Assembly (NCBI GenBank): GCA_023426545.1
Contig: JAFAAN010000029.1
Location: forward strand, 1 to 64,000
DNA: 64,000 nt
Origin: Pseudomonadota bacterium
GTDB lineage: Bacteria; Myxococcota; Myxococcia; Myxococcales; Myxococcaceae
Reading direction: 5' to 3'
The notes beneath the pieces are model-generated. The model was not told where the DNA came from. It ran no database searches and saw nothing but the letters and a program-made list of their open reading frames with translations. The position numbers and the translations under genes were made by a program. Positions 9,433 through 18,550 of the stretch are shown in pieces; position 1 is the first letter of the stretch, and the number at the start of each line of letters is the position of its first letter.

Positions 9433-9956
9433 GGGGCCATCCGGGTCTGGAGGGCGACCGCGCGGCGGGGAGCGCCCGGCTCCTCCGCCCAGCTCACGGT
9501 GACCCGAACGTTGACGACCTGCTCCGCGGGAATCACGGTGCCATGGGGCTCGACGGGGCGGGTGAGCGCGGGAGCGCCCCGCTCGTTGCCCTCGAAGGGC
9601 GGGTCCACATCCAGCACCAGGAGGTACGCCTGCTGCGGCGTCGAGCCGGGCAGGGGCGCGGTCTCCGTCATGCGGCCATTGGCGGACCACCACACCTCTC
9701 GCAGGGAGTTGTCGAGCTGCTTGATGTTGACGCACGGGTCGCCGACGGGGTCCCCCACGCAGCGGAGGTTGACCACGCGCTCCAGCTCCTGCTCCGCGAT
9801 GAGGGTCGCCTGGTGGAGGTTGTTGTTGCGGCGGTTGTGCCGGGACGTGGTGAGCAGCGTGAGCATGATGCCCAGGATGCCGAGCAGCAGCACCGCGGCG
9901 GTGGCGGCCGTCTCCAGCAGGCTGAGCCCCCGGGCGTTCCGGTCGCGCGTGCTCAT
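9429..9956 (-). CDS. pilV: PilV-family minor pilin
   Basis: 175 residues. The N-terminus has the prepilin peptidase site R-G^LSLLETAATAAVLLLGI, with Glu at +5, and a single hydrophobic helix. The head domain contains two close cysteines (VNLRCVGDPVGDPCVN), probably a disulfide. Both ends are translationally coupled: the start ATG overlaps the pilY1 stop (9953-9956), and its stop overlaps the pilW start (9429-9432). PilV-type subunits belong to the minor-pilin priming complex. Assignment as PilV rather than FimU rests on length and order. Confidence 0.82.
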   Translation of the reverse strand: MSTRDRNARGLSLLETAATAAVLLLGILGIMLTLLTTSRHNRRNNNLHQATLIAEQELERVVNLRCVGDPVGDPCVNIKQLDNSLREVWWSANGRMTETAPLPGSTPQQAYLLVLDVDPPFEGNERGAPALTRPVEPHGTVIPAEQVVNVRVTVSWAEEPGAPRRAVALQTRMAP

Positions 9957-12900
9957 GGCACCACCTGCTGCACGCGCGAGCCGGACTGCACGTCCCAGAT
10001 GAGGACCCGGGAGCTGCTCCTCGCGGTGTCGGCTGCGGGGTTGTTGTACGCGCCGCTGCCCAGGGACTGGACCTGCCCGTTCTTCACGAGGAGCAGGTGG
10101 TTGTCATACAGCACGGGTGCGTGGGTGCCGTGCCCGCCCAGCTCGGTGCCATTGCCGGCGAGCGGGACGCCCGCGGTGCTGAAGGCGTAGACCTTGCCGC
10201 TGGTGCTGCCGTCCAGGTCGCACGCGCTGGCCGCCCGTCCCACCGCGGTGGTGGTGAAGACGCCGTCCTGCGTGGTGGCGACGCCGCCCCAGACGACCTG
10301 TCCCTCGTCCAGCTCGCGCACCCACTCGAGGCGGGCGGGGCAGGTGGCGCCGGGGCGGGCGGCGGGCACCGGGTCCCGGTCCTCGAAGGCCATCAGGTGG
10401 TAGCGGGGCCGGGGGCTCGCCACGTCGTCGGGTTCGTTGGCGAGGTCCGGGTTGTTGGCGGTGCCGAAGTACAGGCGCACCCGGCGGCCGCCGCCATCGG
10501 AGACCACCGAGGCGGAGATGCTGGAGAAGATGCGCTGGCTCCGGGGATTGCGGATGCCAGGCACCGCCTGCGCGTCCGCGACGACACAGGAGGCCAGGAC
10601 CTTGCCCAGCGCGGTGCCGCGCCCGGTGTCCGCGTAGGTGGGGTTGATGCGGTAGAGCTTCCCCGACGTGGACGGGACGTAGATGACGTCGACGTTGCCG
10701 TCGCCGTTCACGTCGAGCGGGATGGGCTCCCCGCCGATGCCCTCGTTCACGTCCTGCGCTCCGCCCAGCGTGACGACGCCCGCCAGCCGCTCCTTCGCGG
10801 TGGAGCCCTCCACCCGGGCGGGCAGGCCCGTCTTCACGTCGATGAGATAGACGGCGCCCACGGTGCCGTGCTCCGGCACGTAGTCGGTGCCGAACACGGA
10901 CACCCACTTCTTCCCGCCGTGCTCGCCGAAGTCCATGCGCACCACGGAGGGAGCATGGCGTGAGCCGCGCGTGTCAGGCACCGCGGTGCCGGCGGGGAAG
11001 TGTCCCGGCAGGGCGCGGCAGGTGCTCGTGGTGTTCGCGCACGGCAGGCCCGTGCCCGTGTCGAAGCGGTCCCGCCGCATGTCGAACTCCCACATGGGCG
11101 TCGGGTAGTCGGGGGCGGCGGGGTTGGTGACGTCGAGCGCGAAGAAGAGGCTCTGCTTGGGGCCCGTAGCGCTGGCCAGCACCGTCTTGGCGCCCTGGTC
11201 CCTGGCGGAGCGCGGGCGCCAGGCCGCGGCGGTATCCCGGGGATTGTGCCCGGTGTCCGGACGGTAGTCGTCGCCGCGCAGGTCCACGTCCGCGACGGAG
11301 GGCGTGGCGTCCATCGTGGCGCGCTCGGTGGAGAACGCGTCGTTGGCGCGGCGGTAGTTCTCCACGTAGTAGGGCAGCATCTTGTAGGGCAGGTAGGCGA
11401 ACAGCTCCTGGCCCGCGCCGTAGTCGTGGCCATTGCCGCAGCCCCCGGTGCGGCCGAAGTAGCCCTGGTACTCCGTGCGCCCGGGCGTGCACGGGTCGTC
11501 CCCCGTCTGGAAGTAGCCGGTCCCCAGCGCGTGCAGGTAGCCCTGCGTGGTGCCCACGTACGTCACCGTGCGGCGTGCCGCGTTCACCGAGGCGAAGTGG
11601 GCGAGGAACCGCTCGCGCTCCGTGTTCAGGTCGCGGCCTTCGAGCAGCCAGGCGGGGAGGCTGGGCGGACCGATGACAGCGGCGGTGGAGAGGTTGATGC
11701 CGCCCAGGGGCCAGGTCCGCATCCGGTTGCGCACGGTGGCCGAGGCGCGGTCCTCCCAGCCATACAGCCAGTCGCGCAGCGCGAGCCGGTCATCCGCGGT
11801 GCAGCCGTTGCGCCCGTCCAGGTCATACAGGTACACGCTCCCGTTGCGGCGCGTGCAGTAGGTGTCCGGGAAGGCCGGGCTGTTGCTGTCGTTGCGCCGC
11901 ATCAGGTCCTTCACGGCGATGGGCTGTCCGCTTGCGGGGTCGAACGTGACCAGCTTGCGCTCGTTGAGCGGCTCGCCGGGGCGCGTCTCCAGCGTGCCCA
12001 TCAAGTCCCGCAGCCACTTGCCGGAGTCCCAGACCTCCGCGGTGGGGTTGTACGGCGTCAGGGTGCCGGGCTCGTAGAGCTTCTTCAGGTAGAGGTGGCC
12101 CCGGTCGATGGTGTCCGGACGGTTGTCGTAGGTCCGGACGGAGACCTGGTCCACGCCGCCGTCGGCCACCCAGGTGCGCCCGGGCGTCTCGTAGACACCG
12201 TGGATGACGGCGTTCGCCATGGGGATGAGCGCGGCCCGGCCGTACTCACCGCTGCGCTGGGCCTTGTACGAGACGTTGATGTTGTGGATGGTGGGCTGGC
12301 AGGCCTCGCCCGGGCTCTCCATCACCGCGCGCCAGCAGAGCTGCGTGCCCACGCGGCCCTGCTCCAGGAAGTCCTGGAGGACGGCCGTCTCGTTGCGCAC
12401 GCCGCCGTCGCTGTCCGGAATGGGGACCCGGAGCCAGTTCGGGTTGTCGTTGAGGACGTAGGTGGGGTTGGCGGTGTTGCACGGCTCCTGGCAGACCTTG
12501 CAGTCCAGGGCCACCTCGTAGGTGATGTCGGGATTGCGCTGGCCCGTGCCGCCGTCGGGAAGGGGCACGGAGCGCGTGCAGGGGGCCATGCTGCCGCCGT
12601 CGGCCGCGTAGTAGGGCTGGTCCTCCACGGTGAACGTCACCTCGGTGATGGTGAAGTCCAGGGAGATGTCGGGGGAGATGTCCGAGACGACATCGGAGCG
12701 GTACGAGCCGTTGTTCTGCTTGTTGATGAGGATGACGATGTCGCTGTACGTGCGGTCGCCGCCCGCGTTCTGGTCCTCCCAGCCGAGAATCCAGACGAGC
12801 GGGTTGTCGCGCGGGGCGCCGACCAGCGTGTGCGCCGCGCGGCGGTTCACGGCGCGGACGTTCTGCGTCTGGTCGTTCGGGAAGGTGACGCCCCCGTAGG

Positions 12901-14332
12901 CGGGGTCGTTTCGCAGGCGGTTGTAGGCATCGCCGCCCAGCCAGTTGTTGCGCAGGTTCTTCCGGTCCACCACGAGCGGGCTGAGGCTCTGGTGCAGGTC
13001 CATGTTGAGCGGCGTCTTGGTGAAGAAGACGTTGATGTCGCCGTGCATCCACAGGTCGCACTGCACCTCGCGGCCATCGGTGGTGGGGCGGGTGATGAAG
13101 CACGAGTCCGTGGCGGGGCCGTAGACCTGCTCCACGTAGGTGACGAGGAAGAAGACGATTTCGCGGTTGCCCGCGAGCCGGCCCATCGGGACGATCTGGT
13201 CCTCCGCCTTGGTGATGGGCGCGCTGGGGTTCCTGCCCGTGATGAGCCGCCCCGCGCTGTCGAAGGCGCTGGCCTTGTAGTCCGGGATGCCATCCGCGGC
13301 GGAGGACCTGTCCCAGGAGCCCGTGACGCGCGTGAAGCGGCCCTGCTCGTCGAGCGTCCAGCCCTGGCGCGGGGCGAAGCACTCCGCGGTCTCCGACTGG
13401 CGGCACTGGTTCGCGTCATCATCCGTGGACAGGAAGATGATGTTGCCGATGCCCTTGTTGTCGTTGAGCGGGTGCCGGGGCTCCAGCAGGTTCGGGATGT
13501 GTGGGAACAGGCCCCGGTCGCTGAAGTACGTGTCGACCCGGTCGGGGACCGCCTCCTGCCGGAGGTTGAGGTAGCTGAAGCCGTCGCTCATCCGCTCGTT
13601 GCGCAGGAGCTCGGGCTCGAAGTCGCGGACGCGCTGGCCCACCACACCGCCCGTCCTCGGCTGGGGGGGATAGTCCGCCAGGGCTTCCCAGCGCCGGGGA
13701 CCCTGGTTGGCGAGGTAGCTGAGCGGGCCATCGCACCGCCCCGTCAGCAGGTCGGGCTCGCGCAGCGTCACGGTGCCGGCGTCCCCCCAGCGCCGGTGGG
13801 TGAACGTGCGCTGGGGGCAGCGCGGCCCCTCGCTGCCGATGTAGCGCGAGGGGTTGATGTTGTAGAGGTCCTCGTGGAAGTCGGGCACTCCGTTGTTGTT
13901 GGTGTCCCGCAGCGTGTCGTCGTCGGAGTTGTCGGGCGTGCCGTTGTCGTCGATGTAGCCGGCGGTGATGAGCTCGTCGTAGTAGAACCAGCCCAGCGTG
14001 CTGGAGGCGCCGCTGCCCGCGCGGTCGTCGACGATGAGCGCGGTGAGGTCCTGCTCGAAGGGCAGGATGATCTTCTCCGGGTTCAGGACGTTGAGGTTGG
14101 TGTTGAGCCGAAGCTTGGGCGGGTTGTCATCCGTGACGATGATGGCGCTGGGGATGCCCGCGTCCCGACTGAAGTCGGGCTGCTTGTCCTGGCCCGTGGT
14201 GTCGATGCAGAGCGCGAGGCTGTTGACCCCTCCGTCCGCGCCGCCCCCCACGCCGCCGTCGGAGCCCTGTGCCAGCACGGCTCCGGCCGAGACCACGGCC
14301 ACCGCGGCGAACAAGGTTCGAATCCAGCGCAT
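9953..14332 (-). CDS. pilY1: PilY1-like type IV pilus tip adhesin
   Basis: 1459-residue exported protein with a signal peptide (MRWIRTLFAAVAVVSAGAVLAQ). The N-terminal half (about 40-850) is unlike the von Willebrand domain of Pseudomonas PilY1. It has a TSP3/EF-hand-like acidic loop DTNNNGVPD at 143-151. The C-terminal part (about 900-1459) is the conserved PilY1 beta-propeller region, including KTVLASATGPKQSLFFALDV and a second calcium-type loop DVNGDGNVD at 1207-1215. In the family, PilY1 caps the pilus with minor pilins, mediates adhesion and promotes pilus assembly, with calcium binding in the propeller. The length is above Pseudomonas PilY1 (about 1160), leaving a clade-specific adhesive N-terminus. 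The gene sits between pilX and pilV. Confidence 0.92.
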   Translation of the reverse strand: MRWIRTLFAAVAVVSAGAVLAQGSDGGVGGGADGGVNSLALCIDTTGQDKQPDFSRDAGIPSAIIVTDDNPPKLRLNTNLNVLNPEKIILPFEQDLTALIVDDRAGSGASSTLGWFYYDELITAGYIDDNGTPDNSDDDTLRDTNNNGVPDFHEDLYNINPSRYIGSEGPRCPQRTFTHRRWGDAGTVTLREPDLLTGRCDGPLSYLANQGPRRWEALADYPPQPRTGGVVGQRVRDFEPELLRNERMSDGFSYLNLRQEAVPDRVDTYFSDRGLFPHIPNLLEPRHPLNDNKGIGNIIFLSTDDDANQCRQSETAECFAPRQGWTLDEQGRFTRVTGSWDRSSAADGIPDYKASAFDSAGRLITGRNPSAPITKAEDQIVPMGRLAGNREIVFFLVTYVEQVYGPATDSCFITRPTTDGREVQCDLWMHGDINVFFTKTPLNMDLHQSLSPLVVDRKNLRNNWLGGDAYNRLRNDPAYGGVTFPNDQTQNVRAVNRRAAHTLVGAPRDNPLVWILGWEDQNAGGDRTYSDIVILINKQNNGSYRSDVVSDISPDISLDFTITEVTFTVEDQPYYAADGGSMAPCTRSVPLPDGGTGQRNPDITYEVALDCKVCQEPCNTANPTYVLNDNPNWLRVPIPDSDGGVRNETAVLQDFLEQGRVGTQLCWRAVMESPGEACQPTIHNINVSYKAQRSGEYGRAALIPMANAVIHGVYETPGRTWVADGGVDQVSVRTYDNRPDTIDRGHLYLKKLYEPGTLTPYNPTAEVWDSGKWLRDLMGTLETRPGEPLNERKLVTFDPASGQPIAVKDLMRRNDSNSPAFPDTYCTRRNGSVYLYDLDGRNGCTADDRLALRDWLYGWEDRASATVRNRMRTWPLGGINLSTAAVIGPPSLPAWLLEGRDLNTERERFLAHFASVNAARRTVTYVGTTQGYLHALGTGYFQTGDDPCTPGRTEYQGYFGRTGGCGNGHDYGAGQELFAYLPYKMLPYYVENYRRANDAFSTERATMDATPSVADVDLRGDDYRPDTGHNPRDTAAAWRPRSARDQGAKTVLASATGPKQSLFFALDVTNPAAPDYPTPMWEFDMRRDRFDTGTGLPCANTTSTCRALPGHFPAGTAVPDTRGSRHAPSVVRMDFGEHGGKKWVSVFGTDYVPEHGTVGAVYLIDVKTGLPARVEGSTAKERLAGVVTLGGAQDVNEGIGGEPIPLDVNGDGNVDVIYVPSTSGKLYRINPTYADTGRGTALGKVLASCVVADAQAVPGIRNPRSQRIFSSISASVVSDGGGRRVRLYFGTANNPDLANEPDDVASPRPRYHLMAFEDRDPVPAARPGATCPARLEWVRELDEGQVVWGGVATTQDGVFTTTAVGRAASACDLDGSTSGKVYAFSTAGVPLAGNGTELGGHGTHAPVLYDNHLLLVKNGQVQSLGSGAYNNPAADTARSSSRVLIWDVQSGSRVQQVVP

Positions 14333-14406
14333 GATGTCCCCCTGACGGCCGTGTTCCCGGGCCGCTTGATTCGGATGAAACGGAACTGCGGTCGACGTCT
14401 CTGGAT

Positions 14407-15132
14407 TCAGAAGTTGGGGAGGCTGCTGCCGGAGGTGCCGTTGCCCCGGCAGCCCAGCTTCATCCCGTAGCTGCAGGACAGCCCCCCGGGGGTCTCCCGG
14501 TGCTCGAGGAGGGAGCGGACGATGGTCCGGTATGGGAGTCCCTGCCCCGCGGGCTGGACCTCTCCCACGGACACCAGCCAGATGCGGCCGTTGTCGTCGG
14601 TGTCGCGGTCGGCGTCGTCGTCATCGTCCACGACGAAGACGCGGAAGGAGACGTTGGCGGCCTCTGGATAGCTGCCAAGGGCGACGCCGTCCGGCCCCGT
14701 GATTTCGCGGTTGGCCTGCGCCACCGTGTCGTCGATGGCCGTGCCTCGCGCCAGCGTGTAGTCCGTTTTGGGGATGAGCTCGCGCCAGGGAATCCCTCCC
14801 GCCGCGGCGTCCGGGAGGCCAGGCTCATTCACGACGGCGAGCCGCGCCAGGACTTCGCGGGTGTAGGGGCGGCCCACCCCCACGTTCGGGTTGGGCGTGT
14901 TCAGCATGGCCAGGACCAGGGAGCGCCCCTCCGCCATGCCCGCCTCCGCGGCGAAGAGCGCCTCCCGCGAGCGGCGCTCATGGGCCTGGAGCGTGCTCTC
15001 CGTGCTCACCGCGCGGAGCGACACGAGGACGCCAGCCGTGACGAGGGCGATGAGACCCAGCGCCAGCAGCAGCGTGAAGCCTCGCCGCGCGTGCGGGGCA
15101 CGCGGCGGTCTGCGGGTCGGAGGACAGCGCAC
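14407..15132 (-). CDS. pilX: PilX-family minor pilin (lacks Glu5)
   Basis: 241 residues from a GTG at 15132, preceded by AAGGAG seven bases upstream on the minus strand. The prepilin cleavage site is A-R-R-G^FTLLLALGLIALVTAG. The +5 position is Leu rather than Glu, as in PilX/GspK-type subunits that sit at the very tip. The next part (TESTLQAHERRSREALFAAEAGMAEG) is the typical PilX helix with the FAAEAG motif. A later acidic run, DDDDDADRDTDDNGR, could bind calcium. This is the first gene of the five-gene pilus operon; pilY1 follows after 74 bases. Confidence 0.85.
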   Translation of the reverse strand: MRCPPTRRPPRAPHARRGFTLLLALGLIALVTAGVLVSLRAVSTESTLQAHERRSREALFAAEAGMAEGRSLVLAMLNTPNPNVGVGRPYTREVLARLAVVNEPGLPDAAAGGIPWRELIPKTDYTLARGTAIDDTVAQANREITGPDGVALGSYPEAANVSFRVFVVDDDDDADRDTDDNGRIWLVSVGEVQPAGQGLPYRTIVRSLLEHRETPGGLSCSYGMKLGCRGNGTSGSSLPNF

Positions 15133-15182
15133 CGGGGACTCCTTGCCCTGGAGGGCAGCAGGGAAGCGCAGGTGTCTGTCTC

Positions 15183-15198
15183 AGCAATCCCCAGGCCG
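15183..15198 (-). promoter_or_regulatory. Sigma-54-like -24/-12 element upstream of pilX
   Basis: On the minus strand the sequence reads CGGCCTG-GGGA-TTGCT. This gives GG and GC dinucleotides with the required 10-base spacing and a perfect TTGCT -12 box. The -24 box matches the consensus TGGCACG at four of seven positions. The predicted start near 15172 would leave about 40 bases before the GTG of pilX. Myxococcus pilA is sigma-54/PilR dependent, which makes this plausible for pilus genes, but a GC-rich genome also produces chance matches. Confidence 0.4.
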
Positions 15199-15291
15199 GG
15201 CCTCGCGTCAGCGCCAGCGCCAGTGCATCCGGCCGCTTGCACAGGGCCTCGGGTGATTCCTGACACGCATGGATGTGAAACGGATTGCGGA

Positions 15292-15310
15292 CCTCGCAAA
15301 AGTTGCGAGG
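15292..15310. terminator. Perfect 8-bp hairpin downstream of the GT-C gene
   Basis: CCTCGCAA (15292-15299), loop AAG, TTGCGAGG (15303-15310). It lies 64 bases beyond the stop of the gene ending at 15374 and about 100 bases upstream of the putative pilX -24 element. It could terminate the minus-strand glycosylation genes. No T-tract follows. Its place about 130 bases before the predicted pilX transcription start would also suit an activator site. Confidence 0.4.
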
Positions 15311-15373
15311 CAAAGGCCGCCCCGGCGGGCCGTGTATGTGATTGCTCCGTGACAGTCGTACGGAGCCTCCGGC

Positions 15374-17098
15374 TCAGCCCCGGCCGCGAGGCCAGAAGGG
15401 CGCGTCGCGTCCGGGGGCGTTCAGCCAGACGGACTTGAGGAAGCGCACGGCGTTGCGGTCATGGGTGTCATGCCGCGTGGTGAAGGTGTGCGCCGCGCCC
15501 ATCAGCAACAGCGCCGCCAGCGCCGCCCCCAGCGCGGGTGGTGCGGGCCACGTCTGGCCGGGCTTGCGCGACAGGCTCACGTACACCCACGCCGCCGTAC
15601 CCAGCAGCAGGGCCAGCAGCACCGCGCCCGCGGCCGCGGGGGGCAGGCCCAGGAAGGTCAGCGGGCCGGGCGGGAAGTAGCCGGCGCGCAGCAGCGGCAG
15701 CGCCAGGGCCCCCACCGCGTTGGAGACGTCGTCGGGGATGTAGTTGATGAAGGTGGCCGCCCCCGTGGCGGCGATGGAGGCCGCGCACAGCAGCGCGGCC
15801 ACGCCCAGGGCCCACGCGCCCCGGCCAGCCGCGCGCAGCCACTCCAGGCTCAGGCCGGCGGGCAGCAGGAGGAAGGGCACCAGGCCGGTGAGGTGGCGGG
15901 GCCCCGTCGTCCAGCCCCACGAGTCGTAGGAGAAGGACGAGGTGAAGTACGTGTAGCCCACGACGAGCGCCACGCTCAGCCACGCCAGCGCGCGGGCCTC
16001 GGGGGACTGGCCGCGGCGGCGCCACGCGAGCACCAGCCCCGGCAGCGCGAGCAGCAGGAAGGGCGCCAGGGTGAACAGGCCCCGCAGCGGGGAGAAGAAG
16101 GACAGCGCGAAGGCGCGCGGATCCGGCGTGCGGATGCCGAGGAAGCCGCCCAGGTGCCAGGGCTGATAGCCCGCGTCGTTGAGGTGCTTGTAGCCGCTCG
16201 TCAGCGGGTGTCCGAAGGCCGCGTGGTGGTAGGCCATCAGCGCGAGCAGGAAGGGCAGCGCGCCCAGCATGGCCAGCCCCGCCGCCCGTCCCATGCGCGC
16301 CCAGCGCTCACGCGCGGGGACGTCCTGGAAGGTGAACGTGAGCACCGCGTACAGCACGAGCCCGAGCACGCCCAGCGCGCCGGTGTACTCGGCGGCCACG
16401 GTGGCGCCCGCGAAGGCGCCCGCCAGCAGGTAGCCGCGCTCGCGCCACTCCCCGCGCGCGCACCGCCACAGCGCGTAGAAGCTGGCGAAGAGCAGCACGG
16501 CCGTCGTCTGGTGGCTCATGAAGAGCAGCGAGTAGCTGAAGGCCAGCGAGCCCAGCCCGTACGTCACCGTGAGGGCATCCGCGACGAGCGGCTCCAGGGA
16601 TGCGCGCAGGTAGCGGCGCACCAGCCACAGCAGGCCCAGGGTGGGCAGCACCGTGAGCAGCAGCCGCGAGAAGAAGACCAGCGGGACCTCCGGCACCGCG
16701 TGGCGGTGGCCGCCGCCCACGGCGCGCAGGGTGGCGTAGAGGGGCACGGCGGCGAACGACAGCAGGGGGGCCTTGCTGGGGTAGTACCTGCCGTCCTTCA
16801 CGGACAGGTCCCCGACGTAGCCGTAGTCGCGCAGCGCGTCGTTGATGTGCAGCGTGCCGTATTCCACCAGCGCGCGCGTCTGCCACAGCCGGCACAGCTC
16901 GTTGGGGGAGCGCAGGCCCGGATGGTACGGGAACAGCAACACGTACAGGGCCACCAGCGCGGCCCACACCGCGCGAGGCGCGCCCATGGACGAGGGGGCG
17001 GGGCGCCCGGAGGGGCTCACGGGCGCGGCGTCCGGGGCGGGCTCCGGTGACGCGTTGGCCGGCAGGGCGTCGTGTCCGGCACGGCGGCGGTTGCTCAC
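15374..17098 (-). CDS. GT-C-like integral membrane glycosyltransferase (PMT/GT39-like)
   Basis: 574 residues from a GTG at 17098 that overlaps the upstream stop by 4 bases (GTGA). A later ATG (MGAPRAVW, codon 38) is the alternative start. After a proline-rich tail there are about 12 hydrophobic segments. The first periplasmic loop contains SPNELCRLWQ (Glu67) and then DGRYYPSKAPLLSF (Lys109). This resembles the acidic-loop and Y-P-x-x-x-P-L pattern of GT-C enzymes that use polyprenyl-phosphate sugars, such as PMT and ArnT types. I see no exact family signature. Coupling to a GT2 that could make a polyprenyl-phosphate sugar supports a two-step lipid-linked transfer, probably onto envelope glycan or protein. 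Confidence 0.65.
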   Translation of the reverse strand: MSNRRRAGHDALPANASPEPAPDAAPVSPSGRPAPSSMGAPRAVWAALVALYVLLFPYHPGLRSPNELCRLWQTRALVEYGTLHINDALRDYGYVGDLSVKDGRYYPSKAPLLSFAAVPLYATLRAVGGGHRHAVPEVPLVFFSRLLLTVLPTLGLLWLVRRYLRASLEPLVADALTVTYGLGSLAFSYSLLFMSHQTTAVLLFASFYALWRCARGEWRERGYLLAGAFAGATVAAEYTGALGVLGLVLYAVLTFTFQDVPARERWARMGRAAGLAMLGALPFLLALMAYHHAAFGHPLTSGYKHLNDAGYQPWHLGGFLGIRTPDPRAFALSFFSPLRGLFTLAPFLLLALPGLVLAWRRRGQSPEARALAWLSVALVVGYTYFTSSFSYDSWGWTTGPRHLTGLVPFLLLPAGLSLEWLRAAGRGAWALGVAALLCAASIAATGAATFINYIPDDVSNAVGALALPLLRAGYFPPGPLTFLGLPPAAAGAVLLALLLGTAAWVYVSLSRKPGQTWPAPPALGAALAALLLMGAAHTFTTRHDTHDRNAVRFLKSVWLNAPGRDAPFWPRGRG

Positions 17099-18438
17099 GC
17101 GTTGTCCCCGGTGGCGCGGGCCACGGCGAAGAGGCTCATGCCCACGGGCAGCTTCACGCGCGACTCCGCCCGCGCGATGAGCGGGGCCAGCGTGTCGTAG
17201 AGCTTGAGCTGGAGCTTGGGCACCGAGCGGCGGCGCAGCAGGCGGCTGTTGATGAACCAGCCCGGCAGGCCCGCGAGGTTCATCCACTCCAGCGTCTCCA
17301 CCTGGAAGCCGTTCTCCTCCAGCACCGCGCGCAGCGTGGCGGGCGTGTAGCGGCGGTGGTGGCCCACGGCCTCGTCGATGGCCCCGAAGAGCTGTTGCAG
17401 CGCGGGCACCAGGATGACCACCCGGCCACCCGGCGTCAGAATCTGCCGGAACCGGCGCACGGCGGCCCCGTCGTCCGGGATGTGCTCCAGCACGTTGGAC
17501 AGGACGATGGTGTCCAGTCGCTCCGCCTGGAGCGCCTCCCAGTCCGCCAGGGCCACGTCGGACAGGTACGGCCGGACGTGCGGCTTGCCGCGGAAGAGGT
17601 TCTTCAGCCGGTCCACGTAGAAGCGCTCCACCTCGAGCGCGATGAGCAGCTCCAGCCCGGACTCCAGCTCCCGCGTCACCGTGCCGATGCCGGCGCCAAT
17701 CTCCAGCACCCGGCGGCCCAGGTGCTCACGGAAGCGGCGGCCCAGCCACTGGTTGTAGTGGACGGCGCCGTCCATGCGCTCCAGCGTGGTGTAGCCCTCG
17801 TGCTGGTTGTCCGCGTCGTCGCGGACGGTGGCGTAGCGGACCAGCGTCCGCAGCCGTGACAGGTGCGCCGCGGGCGTCCTGCGGGGCACCGCGCTGGGCG
17901 GCAGCGTCACCTCGGTGAGGCGGAACAGCTGCGCGGCCAGCTTCACCACCAGCTCCGCGTCCACCGCGTCGTCGTCGCTGGTGAGGGTGACGGAGCGCAC
18001 CGCCTCGGTGCGGAAGGCGCGCAGGCTGGTGAGCGGGTCCGTCAGCGCCACGTCGGTGACGAAGCGGGCGAAGTGCCCCAGGGCCCGGTCCGCCAGCAGC
18101 TCCGGCGCCAGCCCCGGCGCCGTGCGCAGCCCGAAGACGGCGTCCGCGGCGTCCGCCTGGATGGGACGCACCAACGCCTCATAGACGTCCTGCGAGTAGG
18201 ACGTGTCCGAATCCTGGAGCACCGTCACCGCGCCCGTCACCCGTTCCAGCGCGGCGCGGATGGCGGCGCCCTTGCCGCCGGGTACGCTGAGCACGTGGAC
18301 GTTGGGCGAGGCGACGCTGACGGGGCCCTCGCCGGCGAGGATGACCTCGGCGCTGGCGGGGAGCGCGAGGGCGAAGCGGGAGACGGTGTCCGCGGTGCCG
18401 GGCGAGAAGGGGAGGACGAAGGAGAGCGGTGGCGTCAC
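17095..18438 (-). CDS. Fused GT2 glycosyltransferase / class I SAM methyltransferase
   Basis: 447 residues; the GTG at 18438 is the first start that includes the whole GT2 fold. Residues 1-200 are GT-A/GT2 (LSFVLPFSP, GGKGAAIRAALE, then QDSDTSY with the Asp76/Asp78 metal pair), most like polyprenyl-phosphate mannose/glucose synthases. Residues 215-447 are a class I methyltransferase with motif I VLEIGAGIG (244-252), then LSNVLEHIPDD and a PGG loop. There are no membrane helices. The fusion suggests that one protein makes and then methylates, or methylates a product linked to, the same sugar pathway. It is divergent from the BY-kinase gene and coupled to the downstream GT-C gene. Confidence 0.85.
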   Translation of the reverse strand: MTPPLSFVLPFSPGTADTVSRFALALPASAEVILAGEGPVSVASPNVHVLSVPGGKGAAIRAALERVTGAVTVLQDSDTSYSQDVYEALVRPIQADAADAVFGLRTAPGLAPELLADRALGHFARFVTDVALTDPLTSLRAFRTEAVRSVTLTSDDDAVDAELVVKLAAQLFRLTEVTLPPSAVPRRTPAAHLSRLRTLVRYATVRDDADNQHEGYTTLERMDGAVHYNQWLGRRFREHLGRRVLEIGAGIGTVTRELESGLELLIALEVERFYVDRLKNLFRGKPHVRPYLSDVALADWEALQAERLDTIVLSNVLEHIPDDGAAVRRFRQILTPGGRVVILVPALQQLFGAIDEAVGHHRRYTPATLRAVLEENGFQVETLEWMNLAGLPGWFINSRLLRRRSVPKLQLKLYDTLAPLIARAESRVKLPVGMSLFAVARATGDNA

Positions 18439-18550
18439 GCCGGGCTGAGTAGCACAGCCTGGGTAGGCGCGCGCGTGGCGCTCCCGCCCCTGGGGGGACG
18501 GAGGGCGTCCAGGCGACTGCGGAACGATGGACAACCCCGCTGGGACACGG

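Noticed and set aside
11000..14470. 1156-codon open frame antisense to pilY1
   Set aside because: Low-complexity Val/Gly/Ala/Arg translation with no domain; shadow of a GC-rich gene.
15461..17050. 529-codon open frame antisense to the GT-C gene
   Set aside because: Gln/Arg/Gly-rich shadow; the other strand gives a clear multi-helix protein.
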